From: Sediminitomix flava
GTDB lineage: Bacteria; Bacteroidota; Bacteroidia; Cytophagales; Flammeovirgaceae
NCBI RefSeq assembly: GCF_003149185.1
Contig: NZ_QGDO01000001.1
Location: forward strand, 372,001-436,000
Direction: 5' to 3'
Length of the DNA: 64,000 nucleotides
In this document: positions 7,198 through 16,261 of the stretch, one piece after another
How positions within the stretch are numbered: position 1 is the stretch's first letter
Layout: each line of letters opens with the position of its first letter
Made by a program: the position numbers and the translations under genes
Notes under the pieces: model-generated
The model's input: the letters and a program-made list of their open reading frames with translations, nothing else
What the model was told of the DNA's origin: nothing
Databases searched by the model: none

Positions 7198-8036
7198 GTC
7201 ACTTTTTCTTCTTTTGACTTCAAAGGATTATTCCCCTCAAAATTTGCCATTGAATCGTAAATTCCCAACCCTCTTCCGATCAATAAGTCAAACCATCTTA
7301 CAGGAAGAATTCCCTTGATAAAAGGTGATAACCTATTCATAAATGGCATTCGTACAAATATTTTATTCTTACCAACTCCCTTAACAATTTGTTTCGCAAC
7401 TTCTTCTGCTGTGAGTGTTGGAGTTAAGAAATTTGATTTAAAGCCTGTAAACATTGTGGTATTTACGTGTCCTGGTTGAACAGTAGTCACTTTTATATTT
7501 GTCTTTAGCTGTTCCATTTCCAAGCGCAAAGACTCAGACCAACCTGTACTTGCCCACTTCGATGCACAATACACACTCATTTGAGGGCATGACACCAAAC
7601 CAGCTATTGAAGTTATATTTACAATGTGTCCTTGCTTTCGTTCAATCATTCTTGGTAATAATGCAGAAGCCACATACATACTCCCTTTGGCATTTACATC
7701 CATCAATAAGTCTATTTCCTCTGTCTGCATTTCATGAAAGTATTTTCCAATCATGACGCCCGCATTATTGAAAAGAATATCGATATGAATATCTTCCTCA
7801 GCTAATTGTTGTGCAATTTCTTTTACTTCGTTAGGATTAGAAATATCAACAACTTCTCCCCTCAGTTCACAATGAGTTGGTTGAAACTCATGATAAAGTC
7901 GGTGAACTTGTGTTAAATCTTTATCTAAATAAATGATTGATTTAGCCTTCTGAATTAGCCCTTGAATAAGTAAAGCTTTCCCAATTCCTGCACATGCACC
8001 AGTAATCAGAATGGTTTTATCTTTGAGTTTTGTCAT
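7191..8036 (-). CDS. SDR-family NAD(P)-dependent oxidoreductase
   Basis: 281 residues from the ATG at 8036. A TTG ten codons further upstream would overlap the TatD-like gene and was not used. It is a classical SDR with the cofactor motif TGACAGIG (about residues 11-18), NNAG near 90, the active-site Ser in NITSIAG, and the YCASKWA motif supplying the catalytic Tyr and Lys (about residues 155-159). The C-terminal part has a hydrophobic segment, ILPVRWFDLLIG, like SDRs that associate with membranes and act on lipids or acyl-CoAs. The substrate is unknown. It lies 16 bp after the TatD-like gene and is probably cotranscribed with it. Confidence 0.88.
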   Translation of the reverse strand: MTKLKDKTILITGACAGIGKALLIQGLIQKAKSIIYLDKDLTQVHRLYHEFQPTHCELRGEVVDISNPNEVKEIAQQLAEEDIHIDILFNNAGVMIGKYFHEMQTEEIDLLMDVNAKGSMYVASALLPRMIERKQGHIVNITSIAGLVSCPQMSVYCASKWASTGWSESLRLEMEQLKTNIKVTTVQPGHVNTTMFTGFKSNFLTPTLTAEEVAKQIVKGVGKNKIFVRMPFMNRLSPFIKGILPVRWFDLLIGRGLGIYDSMANFEGNNPLKSKEEKVTN

Positions 8037-8052
8037 AACTTTAAAAAAATGA

Positions 8053-8733
8053 TTAAGACAAGTCAAAAAGTCTTTTAAAAGTGATGTAAATATTTTCTTT
8101 CAGTTCCTCAAGTTCTATCCTATGTATTTGAGCAACCTGATTATAAATGTCTTTGATTTCGTACTTTTCTTGATCGTCAGTTTCAAGAAAGAATAATTCG
8201 CCTTTCAACTCTCTTATGGTTCTAAATGCTTTTGTTTTTTCATTAAATAAAAAAGCACCAAAAGAAGGAATAATACCTTTTTGAATGCATTGTTTAGCTA
8301 TTTGAATATTGGCATTAAAACCGTGAATAATCCAAGGCATTTGAGCTTTTGAAGACTTTCTTATTTCTAAAATTTCAGAATAAGCCCTTACACAATGAAT
8401 AATTAATGGCTTTTTAAGTTCTTCTGAAAGTTCAATATGCTTCAAAAATATCTCTTTTTGAAAATCTAAAGAAACTTCAATTGCTTTATCTAATCCACTT
8501 TCACCAATAGCCAACAGATCACTTTCATTTTCAATACTTTTTAGAAATTCGTTCCAATTGACCTTTTCTACTTTGTTATAATCCCAAGGATGCCAACCAA
8601 CTGAAAAAGGTATTTCAAAGCTATTTTGCTCAAAATCTTGAATGAAAATATTTTGAATACTTATCTGTTCTGCTCCTCTTTTTCCATTAAAATGTGTGTG
8701 GATATCTACAAAAGGATAATTGGTTTCTGTCAA
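8053..8733 (-). CDS. TatD-family metal-dependent hydrolase (putative DNase), TTG start
   Basis: A 226-residue TatD-like TIM-barrel hydrolase. Metal-binding signatures are FVDIHTH right at the N-terminus (residues 8-14), SVGWHPWD, IGESGLD, LIIHCVRA and WIIHGFNAN, with a late ETDD segment. The protein is shorter than typical TatD (about 260), mainly at the C-terminus. The metal motif begins eight residues in, the in-frame stop TAG is only 6 bp upstream, and no ATG lies between, so the start must be the TTG at 8733. It is followed closely by an SDR gene. A role in DNA or small-molecule hydrolysis is known for the family; the real substrate here is undetermined. Confidence 0.85.
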   Translation of the reverse strand: MTETNYPFVDIHTHFNGKRGAEQISIQNIFIQDFEQNSFEIPFSVGWHPWDYNKVEKVNWNEFLKSIENESDLLAIGESGLDKAIEVSLDFQKEIFLKHIELSEELKKPLIIHCVRAYSEILEIRKSSKAQMPWIIHGFNANIQIAKQCIQKGIIPSFGAFLFNEKTKAFRTIRELKGELFFLETDDQEKYEIKDIYNQVAQIHRIELEELKENIYITFKRLFDLS

Positions 8734-8793
8734 AAATATCTAATAATTAAAGTCCTGTGATTAGTAAACTAGAAATCAAATATATACAAGATT

Positions 8794-11610
8794 TTAGAAA
8801 GTCTGATCTTTTTGAATTATGATTCTCCCCGAATTAAAAAAAGTCCCATTCTCAAGAACTTGAAAAACATATACTCCCTCTGACAGATTTGGTAAAAAAA
8901 TCTCATCAATTTCGCCCAATAAATCTGTCTGAAAAACAGCTTTTCCATATAAATTATATAACGTAAATGTCTTTGGCTGATTTGATGATTGAATGTAAAT
9001 CGGATACTGATTAAGTACAGGATTCGGATATACAATTAAATCTTTCTCTTGGGTAAATAAAATTGAAGCCTCATCTGATAAAATCAGACTTTCATCCTCT
9101 AATATTATTGAGGCTCTAAACACTTGTCTTCCTGTTCCTTCTAGCGGGATACTTAAATTTAGTAAAGTCTCTTCAATATTATCTTGAATACTCAATACCT
9201 CTGAGAATCCATTTTCAACTCTCTCGAAATGCACTTCTTTAACTCCCAAAATACTACCAAGTTCTAAAGACAAATGTGCTAAATCATTTTCTCCTTTCTT
9301 CACCAAAAAACTTGAAATATAACATGAACTAAATTGAGTATTTAAATCAACTGCATAAGAAGACAATCCTCTTCGTTCATTTTTGAAATATGGTGTGAGA
9401 GAGAAGGTTTCGGGAATTGACACTCTTTTTTCGAAATACTTATAATTTTCTTTTTCTAAACTATAAAATGATTTAACTCCTTTACTTATTTCAGCTATTT
9501 CATAACTCTCAATATTTGAGATAGAATCCCATGCTAAAATAAATCGATCATCGCAGTTTACTGCAAAATTCAAATTCGGAATAGGATTGACTGTAAACTC
9601 ATCAGAATAAAAATATTCATTCTCAACTTTCATTCGTAACTGTCCAATACTTGTTACTTCAGGGATAAACCATTCATAATACCCTAAATTGAGATCAATA
9701 TCATTTTTAACTTCTCTCCAACTATCAGCCTCATCACTAAGATTATCCCACTTTACTTCTAAAGTTCCTAACTTACTTTCAAAAGAATTTCTCCATCTGA
9801 CAATCCTAGTTTTACCACTCTCTAATGGATCTGAAAAAGTTGGGTAAGTCCATTCAAATTTATCCTTAACTGTATAATCATATGAAATAGAAAATTTCTG
9901 AAAATCAGTATGTAACTCAGTTGATTTCACCTCTATGGTATACATTCCTTCAGTAGGTTTTTTCACCGAAATGTATTCAACATTATTAAGGTGATCTTCA
10001 GCTCTAATCGCATCCAATTTTAAACTGTCAATATGATTAGCAGAAGAAAGTACCCAAGGTAAAACTTGCCCCCCTTCATTTGTTTTAAGAACTGCATCTA
10101 GGTCATTTATTAAAGCCTTATAATCTCCTAAATTTGCCTGTGGATCAGTCCAAACTAATGAGAGTTTCAACTCTGAAACATCGGATGGTATAGAAAATGA
10201 AAAGCTTTTTATTTCATTTTCCTTCAAAGAATCTTCAAAAAACTGATGATTGATTAAAGTTGACATAGCTCTTTCCGCATCTAATCTACCATATCCAGAA
10301 ATGTAATCAGGCCCTTCATTTTCTATATCGATAGCAGTAGTTATTAAAAGAGATTTGATTAAAGATGAAAGAGCTGAACCAGCATAACGTTTTTGATAGG
10401 CTTCTTTCAATAAAATTGCAGTACCCGAAACATAAGCGGCAGCATCTGAAGAACCATTTCTTCCATAAGCTACAATTTCTGGCTTTAATCTACCATCATA
10501 AGCTGGACCTCTAGAACTTCTCAGGTCAACTTCATAATATTGATTATGTGCTCCAACCAGAAGTATATTTTTAGCCATCTTCACTTTTCCACTAAGGTTT
10601 GCAAAATTACCTATACCTTTATATGTACCTATTTCTGGGATTGAATCACCTTTATTCCCAGCCGAAAAAACATGAAGTATTTCAGGGTTTTCAAATACTT
10701 GCTGGTCATAAGCCGAGGACTCTAAACTATAGTAATTAGCAATATCAAAACCATAAGAATGATTTTGTACGTGTACATCCAAATCGGAAAACATCTTAGA
10801 CACATCGGGGAATACATTTTCATATGAAGTTGAAGCCAATGATGTTTTTGGAGCGACTCCTTTTCCTGTGATAAATGAATTCCCTGCCCCTCCTATTAAA
10901 GTCGCCATAGCAGTCGCATGGTTTGAAGTTTCTAATGCTTCAAAGTTAGTCGTTACTGATCTGTCAGATAAATCAATATCTTCTTTATTGAATTGCAATT
11001 CTTTAATTGCTACTACTTTTTCCTTACCTAAAAAATCTGCGAATTTATGATGCAAAAATTGTATTTGATTAACTGAAAGGTCTAACTCATTTAAGGGGCT
11101 TTCAGACAGAGGTTTATTAGCGATATCTATCCGAGTTACACTTTTAAGTGACTGAACTTTCACCAAATTTTCAGCACTCAGACGCAGTTGATAACTATTA
11201 TATTCAGAATACTTTTTCACAATTCCATACTTGATTTTATTCAATTGGAGTTCTTGAATAAAATCAGACTCTAAACTAAACTGAATCAGGTAATTGCGCA
11301 CATCATTTGGGGGATTGTAAAAATTTGAGGCATAGAATTTTACAGAATCATCTAAACCTATCGAATCTAATATTGAATCGCTTTTTACACCTTCAACAAT
11401 ATAACTATCCTTACCTTGCCGTCTATAAATTTTAAGTTTTCTACTGTCTTTATAAGCTTGATTAATTTCACCTTTTCCTACTTCAAATAAAGTGTTTGGT
11501 GAGCTAACTTCTATACTTTGAACTGTTTGTGAATGTATTTTTTGAAGAATAAATAGGTTTAAAATCAATATATGCGATATGTGATAGAATTTTTTTTGAA
11601 AAAAAATCAT
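8794..11610 (-). CDS. T9SS-secreted subtilase-like (S8) protein with altered catalytic residues
   Basis: 938 residues from the ATG at 11610 (a TTG five codons upstream is less likely), giving a short signal peptide ending near KIHSQ. A subtilisin-like domain spans roughly residues 190-450. The His motif appears as SNHATAM (His about 231, HGT changed to HAT), the oxyanion Asn as FSAGNKGD (about 319) and the Ser motif as GSSDAAAY (Ser about 388, GTS changed to GSS). The catalytic-Asp strand reads VVAIKELQF, with Glu where Asp is expected (about residue 204). Beta-sandwich regions follow, and the C-terminus is a type A T9SS sorting domain (IVYPNP, then LSEGVYVFQVLENG and a basic tail). Export to the cell surface or medium is likely. 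Protease activity is doubtful because of the Asp position. Confidence 0.85.
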   Translation of the reverse strand: MIFFQKKFYHISHILILNLFILQKIHSQTVQSIEVSSPNTLFEVGKGEINQAYKDSRKLKIYRRQGKDSYIVEGVKSDSILDSIGLDDSVKFYASNFYNPPNDVRNYLIQFSLESDFIQELQLNKIKYGIVKKYSEYNSYQLRLSAENLVKVQSLKSVTRIDIANKPLSESPLNELDLSVNQIQFLHHKFADFLGKEKVVAIKELQFNKEDIDLSDRSVTTNFEALETSNHATAMATLIGGAGNSFITGKGVAPKTSLASTSYENVFPDVSKMFSDLDVHVQNHSYGFDIANYYSLESSAYDQQVFENPEILHVFSAGNKGDSIPEIGTYKGIGNFANLSGKVKMAKNILLVGAHNQYYEVDLRSSRGPAYDGRLKPEIVAYGRNGSSDAAAYVSGTAILLKEAYQKRYAGSALSSLIKSLLITTAIDIENEGPDYISGYGRLDAERAMSTLINHQFFEDSLKENEIKSFSFSIPSDVSELKLSLVWTDPQANLGDYKALINDLDAVLKTNEGGQVLPWVLSSANHIDSLKLDAIRAEDHLNNVEYISVKKPTEGMYTIEVKSTELHTDFQKFSISYDYTVKDKFEWTYPTFSDPLESGKTRIVRWRNSFESKLGTLEVKWDNLSDEADSWREVKNDIDLNLGYYEWFIPEVTSIGQLRMKVENEYFYSDEFTVNPIPNLNFAVNCDDRFILAWDSISNIESYEIAEISKGVKSFYSLEKENYKYFEKRVSIPETFSLTPYFKNERRGLSSYAVDLNTQFSSCYISSFLVKKGENDLAHLSLELGSILGVKEVHFERVENGFSEVLSIQDNIEETLLNLSIPLEGTGRQVFRASIILEDESLILSDEASILFTQEKDLIVYPNPVLNQYPIYIQSSNQPKTFTLYNLYGKAVFQTDLLGEIDEIFLPNLSEGVYVFQVLENGTFFNSGRIIIQKDQTF

Positions 11611-12145
11611 AGTGAAAAAGTTCAATATTAGTTTTTGAATTGGAATATAAATGAGTTTTTGAAGTGTAAACTCATCGTTAGTAACATTATATTTAAGTTT
11701 ATTTTCTTCCTTAACTAGTGATTACATCTACAAAAACCTATACATAGAATTTTCATAAGAGCTAGCTAAATTCAAAAGATACAAACATCTGAAAAATTAC
11801 CATTTCACAGAATTATATTTCTTGTAAGTAAAATTATCAGCTTACAACATCGTAAATGAAAGAATTATAATTATTCAAGATTTTAAAATCTTATGAGTTT
11901 ACTCATTTTAAGTACAGTTGTTAATCTTACGTTATTAACATAATACAAATTCAAATCTAGCATCCCAAAAGAACTATAAAAACCTGTATTTGTACAAGTT
12001 ACAAAGTTTAATTTATATTTGACTTAAATTCATTTACAGAAAAATCCAATTCAATTCACTATTGAGTGAACTATCCCAACTTGAATTCATAGAATGTTAA
12101 TACATAAAAGGCTCATTCAAGTTTTCACTCTTAAAAACTAATTCA
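11611..12145. other. 535-bp AT-rich intergenic region between divergent genes
   Basis: No open frame of note is seen. It holds the upstream regions of the divergent subtilase-like and M57-like genes, a 7-bp hairpin (11822-11828 with 11841-11847) and a promoter-like match at 11989-12021 pointing to the metalloprotease gene. Confidence 0.6.
11989..12021 (+). promoter_or_regulatory. Bacteroidota-type promoter for the M57-like protease gene
   Basis: TTTG at 11989-11992 and TATATTTG at 12014-12021, separated by 21 bp, fit the Bacteroidota -33 TTTG / -7 TAnnTTTG pattern. It would give a leader of about 120 nt before the ATG at 12146. Confidence 0.45.
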
Positions 12146-12952
12146 ATGAAAAAAGTAACATTATTATTAATCGTTACAACACTTGTAATTTTTTCTGCAT
12201 GTACATCTACTGAAGAAAATGTTCAACCAAATGAGGTTACTCCTGAAATCATGGCTAAAATTGAGGCTCTTGGTTTCAACACTAAGGACTTCCCTGTTCA
12301 TCTTCACGATGGAAATTTAGTTGTAGAGAATGACATCGTTTTCCGTCTAGATCAACTAGACTTTATGTCTTCTCGTTCTCAATTTGCAACTGAAGAACAT
12401 TATAGTACAGATAACTTGGTTACTGGACTTCCTCGTACAATTAATGTTTACGTTAGCACTAGCTTCCCTCAAAAGTATTTTGATGCTGTGGATGCAGCTA
12501 ATGCTCGTTACAATGCTGAAAATCTAACTCTTACTTTTCAAAGAGTAGGAAATAGCAATTTAGCTGATATCAGCTTTACACCTTCTCCTTGGTGGTATAG
12601 ATTTTATGGCATATTGGGTTCTGCTGGATTCCCTACAGCAGCAGGAGATCCATACAATGAAATTTTGTTGACAAGAGCTTACTACGACAACGTGACTGAT
12701 CTAGGAGCTTTAACAACAACAATTGCTCATGAAATGGGACACTGTATTGGTTTCCGCCATACAGATTATATGGATAGAAGCTTCAGTTGTGGTGGTGCAA
12801 CAGACAACGAAGGAGCTTCAGACATTGGTGCAAATCTTATCCCAGGTACACCTTCTAGTCCAGAAGTAGGTTCATGGATGCTTGCTTGTTCAGATGGTAC
12901 GAACCGTCCATTTACAAGCGGTGACGTTACTGCATTGAACTACCTATACTAG
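12146..12952 (+). CDS. M57-like zinc metalloprotease lipoprotein ('HEIGH'-type)
   Basis: A 268-residue exported lipoprotein: the signal peptide ends in the lipobox VIFSAC, with Cys19 as the likely lipidated residue. The C-terminal catalytic half has the zinc motif HEMGHCIGFRH (residues 195-205), with two His ligands, a catalytic Glu and the third His of metzincin-like HExxHxxGxxH proteases. Downstream come a conserved-looking TDYMDRSFSCGG segment and a closing GDVTALNYLY. The layout matches the Bacteroidota 'dual-action HEIGH metallopeptidase' (M57) family. Surface or periplasmic proteolysis is expected. A decayed copy of its 3' end follows directly downstream, showing a past tandem duplication. 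Confidence 0.88.
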   Translation: MKKVTLLLIVTTLVIFSACTSTEENVQPNEVTPEIMAKIEALGFNTKDFPVHLHDGNLVVENDIVFRLDQLDFMSSRSQFATEEHYSTDNLVTGLPRTINVYVSTSFPQKYFDAVDAANARYNAENLTLTFQRVGNSNLADISFTPSPWWYRFYGILGSAGFPTAAGDPYNEILLTRAYYDNVTDLGALTTTIAHEMGHCIGFRHTDYMDRSFSCGGATDNEGASDIGANLIPGTPSSPEVGSWMLACSDGTNRPFTSGDVTALNYLY

Positions 12953-12969
12953 ACCAATTCAACATCTAA

Positions 12970-13235
12970 AGCTGACTCATAATCTTTATAATCTAGGTAA
13001 TTTGACTATAATAATCGCTCATGAAATTGGGCATTGTATAGGCTTCTGCCACACAGATTATATGGATAGAAGCTTTAGCTGCGGTGAGCTTATGATAATG
13101 AAGGTGCTTCAGATATAGGTGCAAATTATATTCTTGGTACACCTTCTAATCCTGAAGTAGGCTCTTAGATGCTTGCTGGTTCGGACTCGTCCTTTTACTA
13201 GCGGCGACCAAACTGCATTAGACTATTTATACTAA
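12970..13235 (+). pseudogene. Decayed tandem copy of the 3' end of the M57-like protease gene
   Basis: This stretch aligns by eye along its length with the last ~260 bp of the intact gene just upstream. It still encodes IIAHEIGHCIGFCHTDYMDR and SFSCG, then loses frame after GG. Another frame continues with DNEGASDIGANYILGTPSNPEVGS, where a TAG replaces the Trp codon. A deletion follows, and the stretch resumes as RPFTSGDQTALDYLY with a TAA at 13233-13235. The third zinc His survives but the preceding Arg is Cys. There is no start codon or signal peptide. It is a remnant of a tandem duplicate, with a frameshift, an internal stop and at least one deletion. Confidence 0.85.
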
Positions 13236-13274
13236 AAGTGTAAATACACTTTAAATATTAAGAATGAGCCTTTC

Positions 13275-13306
13275 ACCACCTTGCTTGAGTGAGCAAGGTG
13301 GTTTTT
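13275..13306 (+). terminator. Rho-independent terminator after the M57-like gene and its remnant
   Basis: The stem accaccttgct (13275-13285) pairs with agcaaggtggt (13292-13302) around a 6-nt loop, and the T-run continues to 13306. Confidence 0.8.
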
Positions 13307-13311
13307 AAATA

Positions 13312-13340
13312 AAAAAGACTACCCAAAAAATTGAGTAGCC
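13312..13340 (-). terminator. Rho-independent terminator of the sulfatase gene
   Basis: Read on the minus strand, ggctac (13340-13335) pairs with gtagtc (13322-13317, one G-U pair) and is followed by a T-run, 26 bp after the sulfatase stop. Confidence 0.55.
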
Positions 13341-13365
13341 TTTTAATATAATATTGACTTCAAAT

Positions 13366-14961
13366 TTATTTTTCTTGCTCAGCCATACTCTCTTGAACTT
13401 GCATCATGAATTTTTGTAATTCAAGTGTATTGTAATTGATTGCTGCAGCTGAGAAACTTCTTCCTTTTTGGAATGGATAACCTTCTAAAGAAGCAAAGAA
13501 TTTTGTTACTTCATCTGAAACTGGTACAAATAGCCACATGTTGTCGATCATCCAACGTACATACATTTCAGATTCTAAAGGTGCTTTTTCAAATGGATCG
13601 GCTCTTAAGTTCACAATTTGTGCCCAAGAAGGAACCATACGAACAGCTGAGGCCATATCTCCATCAAGTTTTGCAAAAGTCAACTTCCAATCATTCCAAC
13701 GAATCGCATTGAACTCTCCTCCTTGTCCAAAATACATTTTAGTAGTACGAGGGCTTTCCTGTACTTCTCCTTTGAAATAAGGTAAGAAATTATGGCCATC
13801 AAGATGAACTCTCCAATCTTTATTGTTGTACTCAACACCTTCTTTCATTTCGTCCACTAAATTGTCATCACCAACAGCTGCCAAAAGTGTAGGCATCCAA
13901 TCTTCATGAGACATCATGGCATTTACCTGTGTTCCTGGCTCAATTACTCCTGGCCAGCGCACGAGTTGAGGCACACGCATTCCACCTTCGTAAGTAGTAC
14001 CTTTTTCACCATGAAATGGAGTCGTACCACCGTCAGGCCATGTAAATGTTTCAGCCCCATTGTCAGTTGAATAAATTACGATAGTATTGTCTTCTATACC
14101 CAACTCTTCCAATTTATCGAGCATTACTCCAACATGTCCGTCATGCTCCAACATTCCATCCGCATAGATAGAAATACCCGACTTTCCTTTGGCTTCTTCC
14201 TTCAACCTTGTATGGACATGCATACGAGAAGTGTTCATCCATACAAAAAATGGTTTTTCTTCTTCATGTGCTTTCTCCATAAAGTCTAAGGCACCGTCCA
14301 TAAATTCTTCGTCAATGGTCTCCATACGTTTACGAGTCAATGGTCCTGTATCTTTTACTGGTCCATCTGCCGTTGATTTAATCACCCCTCTAGGTCCGTA
14401 GTTTTCTCTAAATGAAGGATCTTTTGGGTAGTAATATGTCTCTGGTTCTTCTTCGGCATTTAGGTGATAAAGATTCCCGAAGAATTCATCAAAACCATGA
14501 TTTGTAGGCAAATGCTTATCTCGATCTCCTAAGTGGTTTTTACCAAACTGACCGGTAGCATAATCATGCTCTTTTAGAAGATCTGCAATTGTAGGAGCCC
14601 AATCAGGAATACCATGATCTGAACCAGGCATTCCAATTGTCAAAAGTCCCGTACGGAAAGGTTGCTGTCCAGTAATAAATGATGCACGACCTGCTGTAGA
14701 AGATTGTTGTGCATAATGATCTGTAAAAATAGCTCCCTCTTTAGCTAAGCGGTCAATATTTGGGGTATGATAACCCATCATTCCTTGGTTGTAGGCTGAG
14801 ATATTGTAATACCCAACATCATCGCCCCAAATCACAAGTATATTTGGTCGTTCATTTTTCTTTGCCTCAGGCTTATTGCCATCTTCAGCTTGTGAAGGTA
14901 AAGCAGCTCCAACTAGCGCTGTACCTAAACTTAAGCCTTGTAATAAATCTTTAGTAGTCAT
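13366..14961 (-). CDS. Exported Ser-type sulfatase (arylsulfatase family)
   Basis: A 531-residue sulfatase with an N-terminal signal peptide (cleavage near SQA, about residue 25), so it acts in the periplasm or at the surface. The metal-binding start NILVIWGDDVGYYN (the pair Asp47-Asp48) is followed by the formylglycine signature S-T-A-G-R (Ser88 to Arg92) and then ASFITGQ. Ser rather than Cys at this position means maturation by an anaerobic-type radical-SAM sulfatase-maturating enzyme, by family knowledge. Other signatures are FGKNHLGD (about 140-147), a second metal pair in YSTDNGAE, and GEKGTTYEGGMRVP. It is divergent from an AraC-type regulator, which suggests substrate-induced expression. 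Arylsulfatase-type activity is likely; the natural sulfate ester (perhaps an algal polysaccharide) is a guess. No maturase gene is in the window. Confidence 0.92.
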   Translation of the reverse strand: MTTKDLLQGLSLGTALVGAALPSQAEDGNKPEAKKNERPNILVIWGDDVGYYNISAYNQGMMGYHTPNIDRLAKEGAIFTDHYAQQSSTAGRASFITGQQPFRTGLLTIGMPGSDHGIPDWAPTIADLLKEHDYATGQFGKNHLGDRDKHLPTNHGFDEFFGNLYHLNAEEEPETYYYPKDPSFRENYGPRGVIKSTADGPVKDTGPLTRKRMETIDEEFMDGALDFMEKAHEEEKPFFVWMNTSRMHVHTRLKEEAKGKSGISIYADGMLEHDGHVGVMLDKLEELGIEDNTIVIYSTDNGAETFTWPDGGTTPFHGEKGTTYEGGMRVPQLVRWPGVIEPGTQVNAMMSHEDWMPTLLAAVGDDNLVDEMKEGVEYNNKDWRVHLDGHNFLPYFKGEVQESPRTTKMYFGQGGEFNAIRWNDWKLTFAKLDGDMASAVRMVPSWAQIVNLRADPFEKAPLESEMYVRWMIDNMWLFVPVSDEVTKFFASLEGYPFQKGRSFSAAAINYNTLELQKFMMQVQESMAEQEK

Positions 14962-15077
14962 TTTTTAGTCTCTTGATTTGATAATGGGGGAATTCAATTC
15001 ATACGAACCTCAATCACTATTATTGAAATCTGATTGAGTTCTTATATTTTGAAAACCTTGTCTTGATTAGGATATTG

Positions 15078-15113
15078 CAAAAGTAGCTACCACAAACAGG
15101 TATTTATATACCT
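15078..15113 (-). promoter_or_regulatory. Sulfatase promoter -7 element with adjacent inverted repeat (candidate operator)
   Basis: On the minus strand TACTTTTG (15085-15078) matches the TAnnTTTG -7 element, but no TTTG lies at the usual -33 distance. In its place is an inverted repeat, ggtat-N4-atacc (within 15098-15113). This is the arrangement expected of an activator-dependent promoter. The divergent AraC-type regulator is the natural candidate, by inference. Confidence 0.4.
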
Positions 15114-15157
15114 TTTTAACTCTAAAAAATACCACTTTAACCTAAGCAATAATTAGA

Positions 15158-16180
15158 ATGTCTAGTAAGCCATCAAAAAATACAGATACAAAAGAGGAAA
15201 AAGTCTCTAAAATTGAGATTCGATCAATCCCTTTTTCGGAACAAAATTGGCTGGATGCTTTTGCTCAAATCTTAGATGAAAAAGTTGAAAATGGTAAAGT
15301 ACAGATTCCAAAGACAATTGGTACAGGTTACCTTGAATCCCTTTATCACGATGATTTAATGTCTATCATCAGTATTAAAATAAACTTGAAGAAAGATATA
15401 ATATGGCATAGGCTTCCTTGCCCAGATAAATCACGTTACCTAATCGACTTTTTCAGAACTGATCATTTACAGGGGGCATCCATTAATCAAGACTATAATT
15501 CAAAAATTCAAGAAGGAGCATTCTACTTGAATCCTTCAACTTCATTGGAATTTCAAAATAAGAAAGGAACATCTATCGAATTGATAATGGTTGGACTAGA
15601 ACATAAATGGATTGAACAATACTTCCCAGATATCTTAGAAGAATCACAAGATTTTTTAACCGTTGAACAGCCTTATTTAGCTTATGAGAGTTCTGGTCCA
15701 AAAATGAAACAGCTGTTCAATGAATTCAATAAGCCAGCTATAGAAAAAGAAGTAAGTGCTCAATATTTCAGGGCAAAATGTATGGAAGTCTTTTGTCTCA
15801 CCTATTCATACTTGAAGAAGAGAATACAATTCAGACTTAGAGGAATAAAGGAGCAAGAACTTCAAACCGTATTTGAAATAAGAAATACTTTATCTGAAAA
15901 CCTTGAGTATCCATATACGCTGAAGGGACTTTCATTGGAATATGGTATGAATAAAGATTACATGAATTCATTGTTTGAGAAAGTATTCGCAATCAGTATT
16001 CCTAATTATTTAAAAAAGGAGAGAATGGAGTTAGCTAAGTACTTATTGGAAAAAAATTATTCTGTCAAGGAAGTTGCTATAAAACTAGGTTATTCAGAAA
16101 GCCAACATTTTACAAGGGCTTTTAAAACTTACTTTCAGATACTTCCGAAAACATATCAAATAAACTTCCATAACAAATAA
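15158..16180 (+). CDS. AraC-family transcriptional regulator
   Basis: A 340-residue protein whose last ~100 residues form a double helix-turn-helix of the AraC type. The first helix pair lies around TLKGLSLEYGMNKDYMNSLFEKVF, and the second around YSVKEVAIKLGYSESQHFTRAFKTYF, with the classic GYSESQHFTRAFK signature near residues 309-321. The N-terminal ~230 residues show no recognised sensor signature and no signal peptide. It is transcribed divergently from the sulfatase across a 196-bp gap with a candidate operator, so it probably controls that gene. Confidence 0.9.
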   Translation: MSSKPSKNTDTKEEKVSKIEIRSIPFSEQNWLDAFAQILDEKVENGKVQIPKTIGTGYLESLYHDDLMSIISIKINLKKDIIWHRLPCPDKSRYLIDFFRTDHLQGASINQDYNSKIQEGAFYLNPSTSLEFQNKKGTSIELIMVGLEHKWIEQYFPDILEESQDFLTVEQPYLAYESSGPKMKQLFNEFNKPAIEKEVSAQYFRAKCMEVFCLTYSYLKKRIQFRLRGIKEQELQTVFEIRNTLSENLEYPYTLKGLSLEYGMNKDYMNSLFEKVFAISIPNYLKKERMELAKYLLEKNYSVKEVAIKLGYSESQHFTRAFKTYFQILPKTYQINFHNK

Positions 16181-16261
16181 CAATGCGATCAAGATACCCT
16201 TCATTTTGAACTTTCGCTTTCAGATTCATAGTTCTACTATTTAAAAAGGCTCTCAACTACT

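Noticed and set aside
13021-13235. Second functional M57-like protease gene
   Set aside because: The coding sequence is broken by a frameshift, a TAG and a deletion and has no start or signal peptide; reported as a pseudogene instead.
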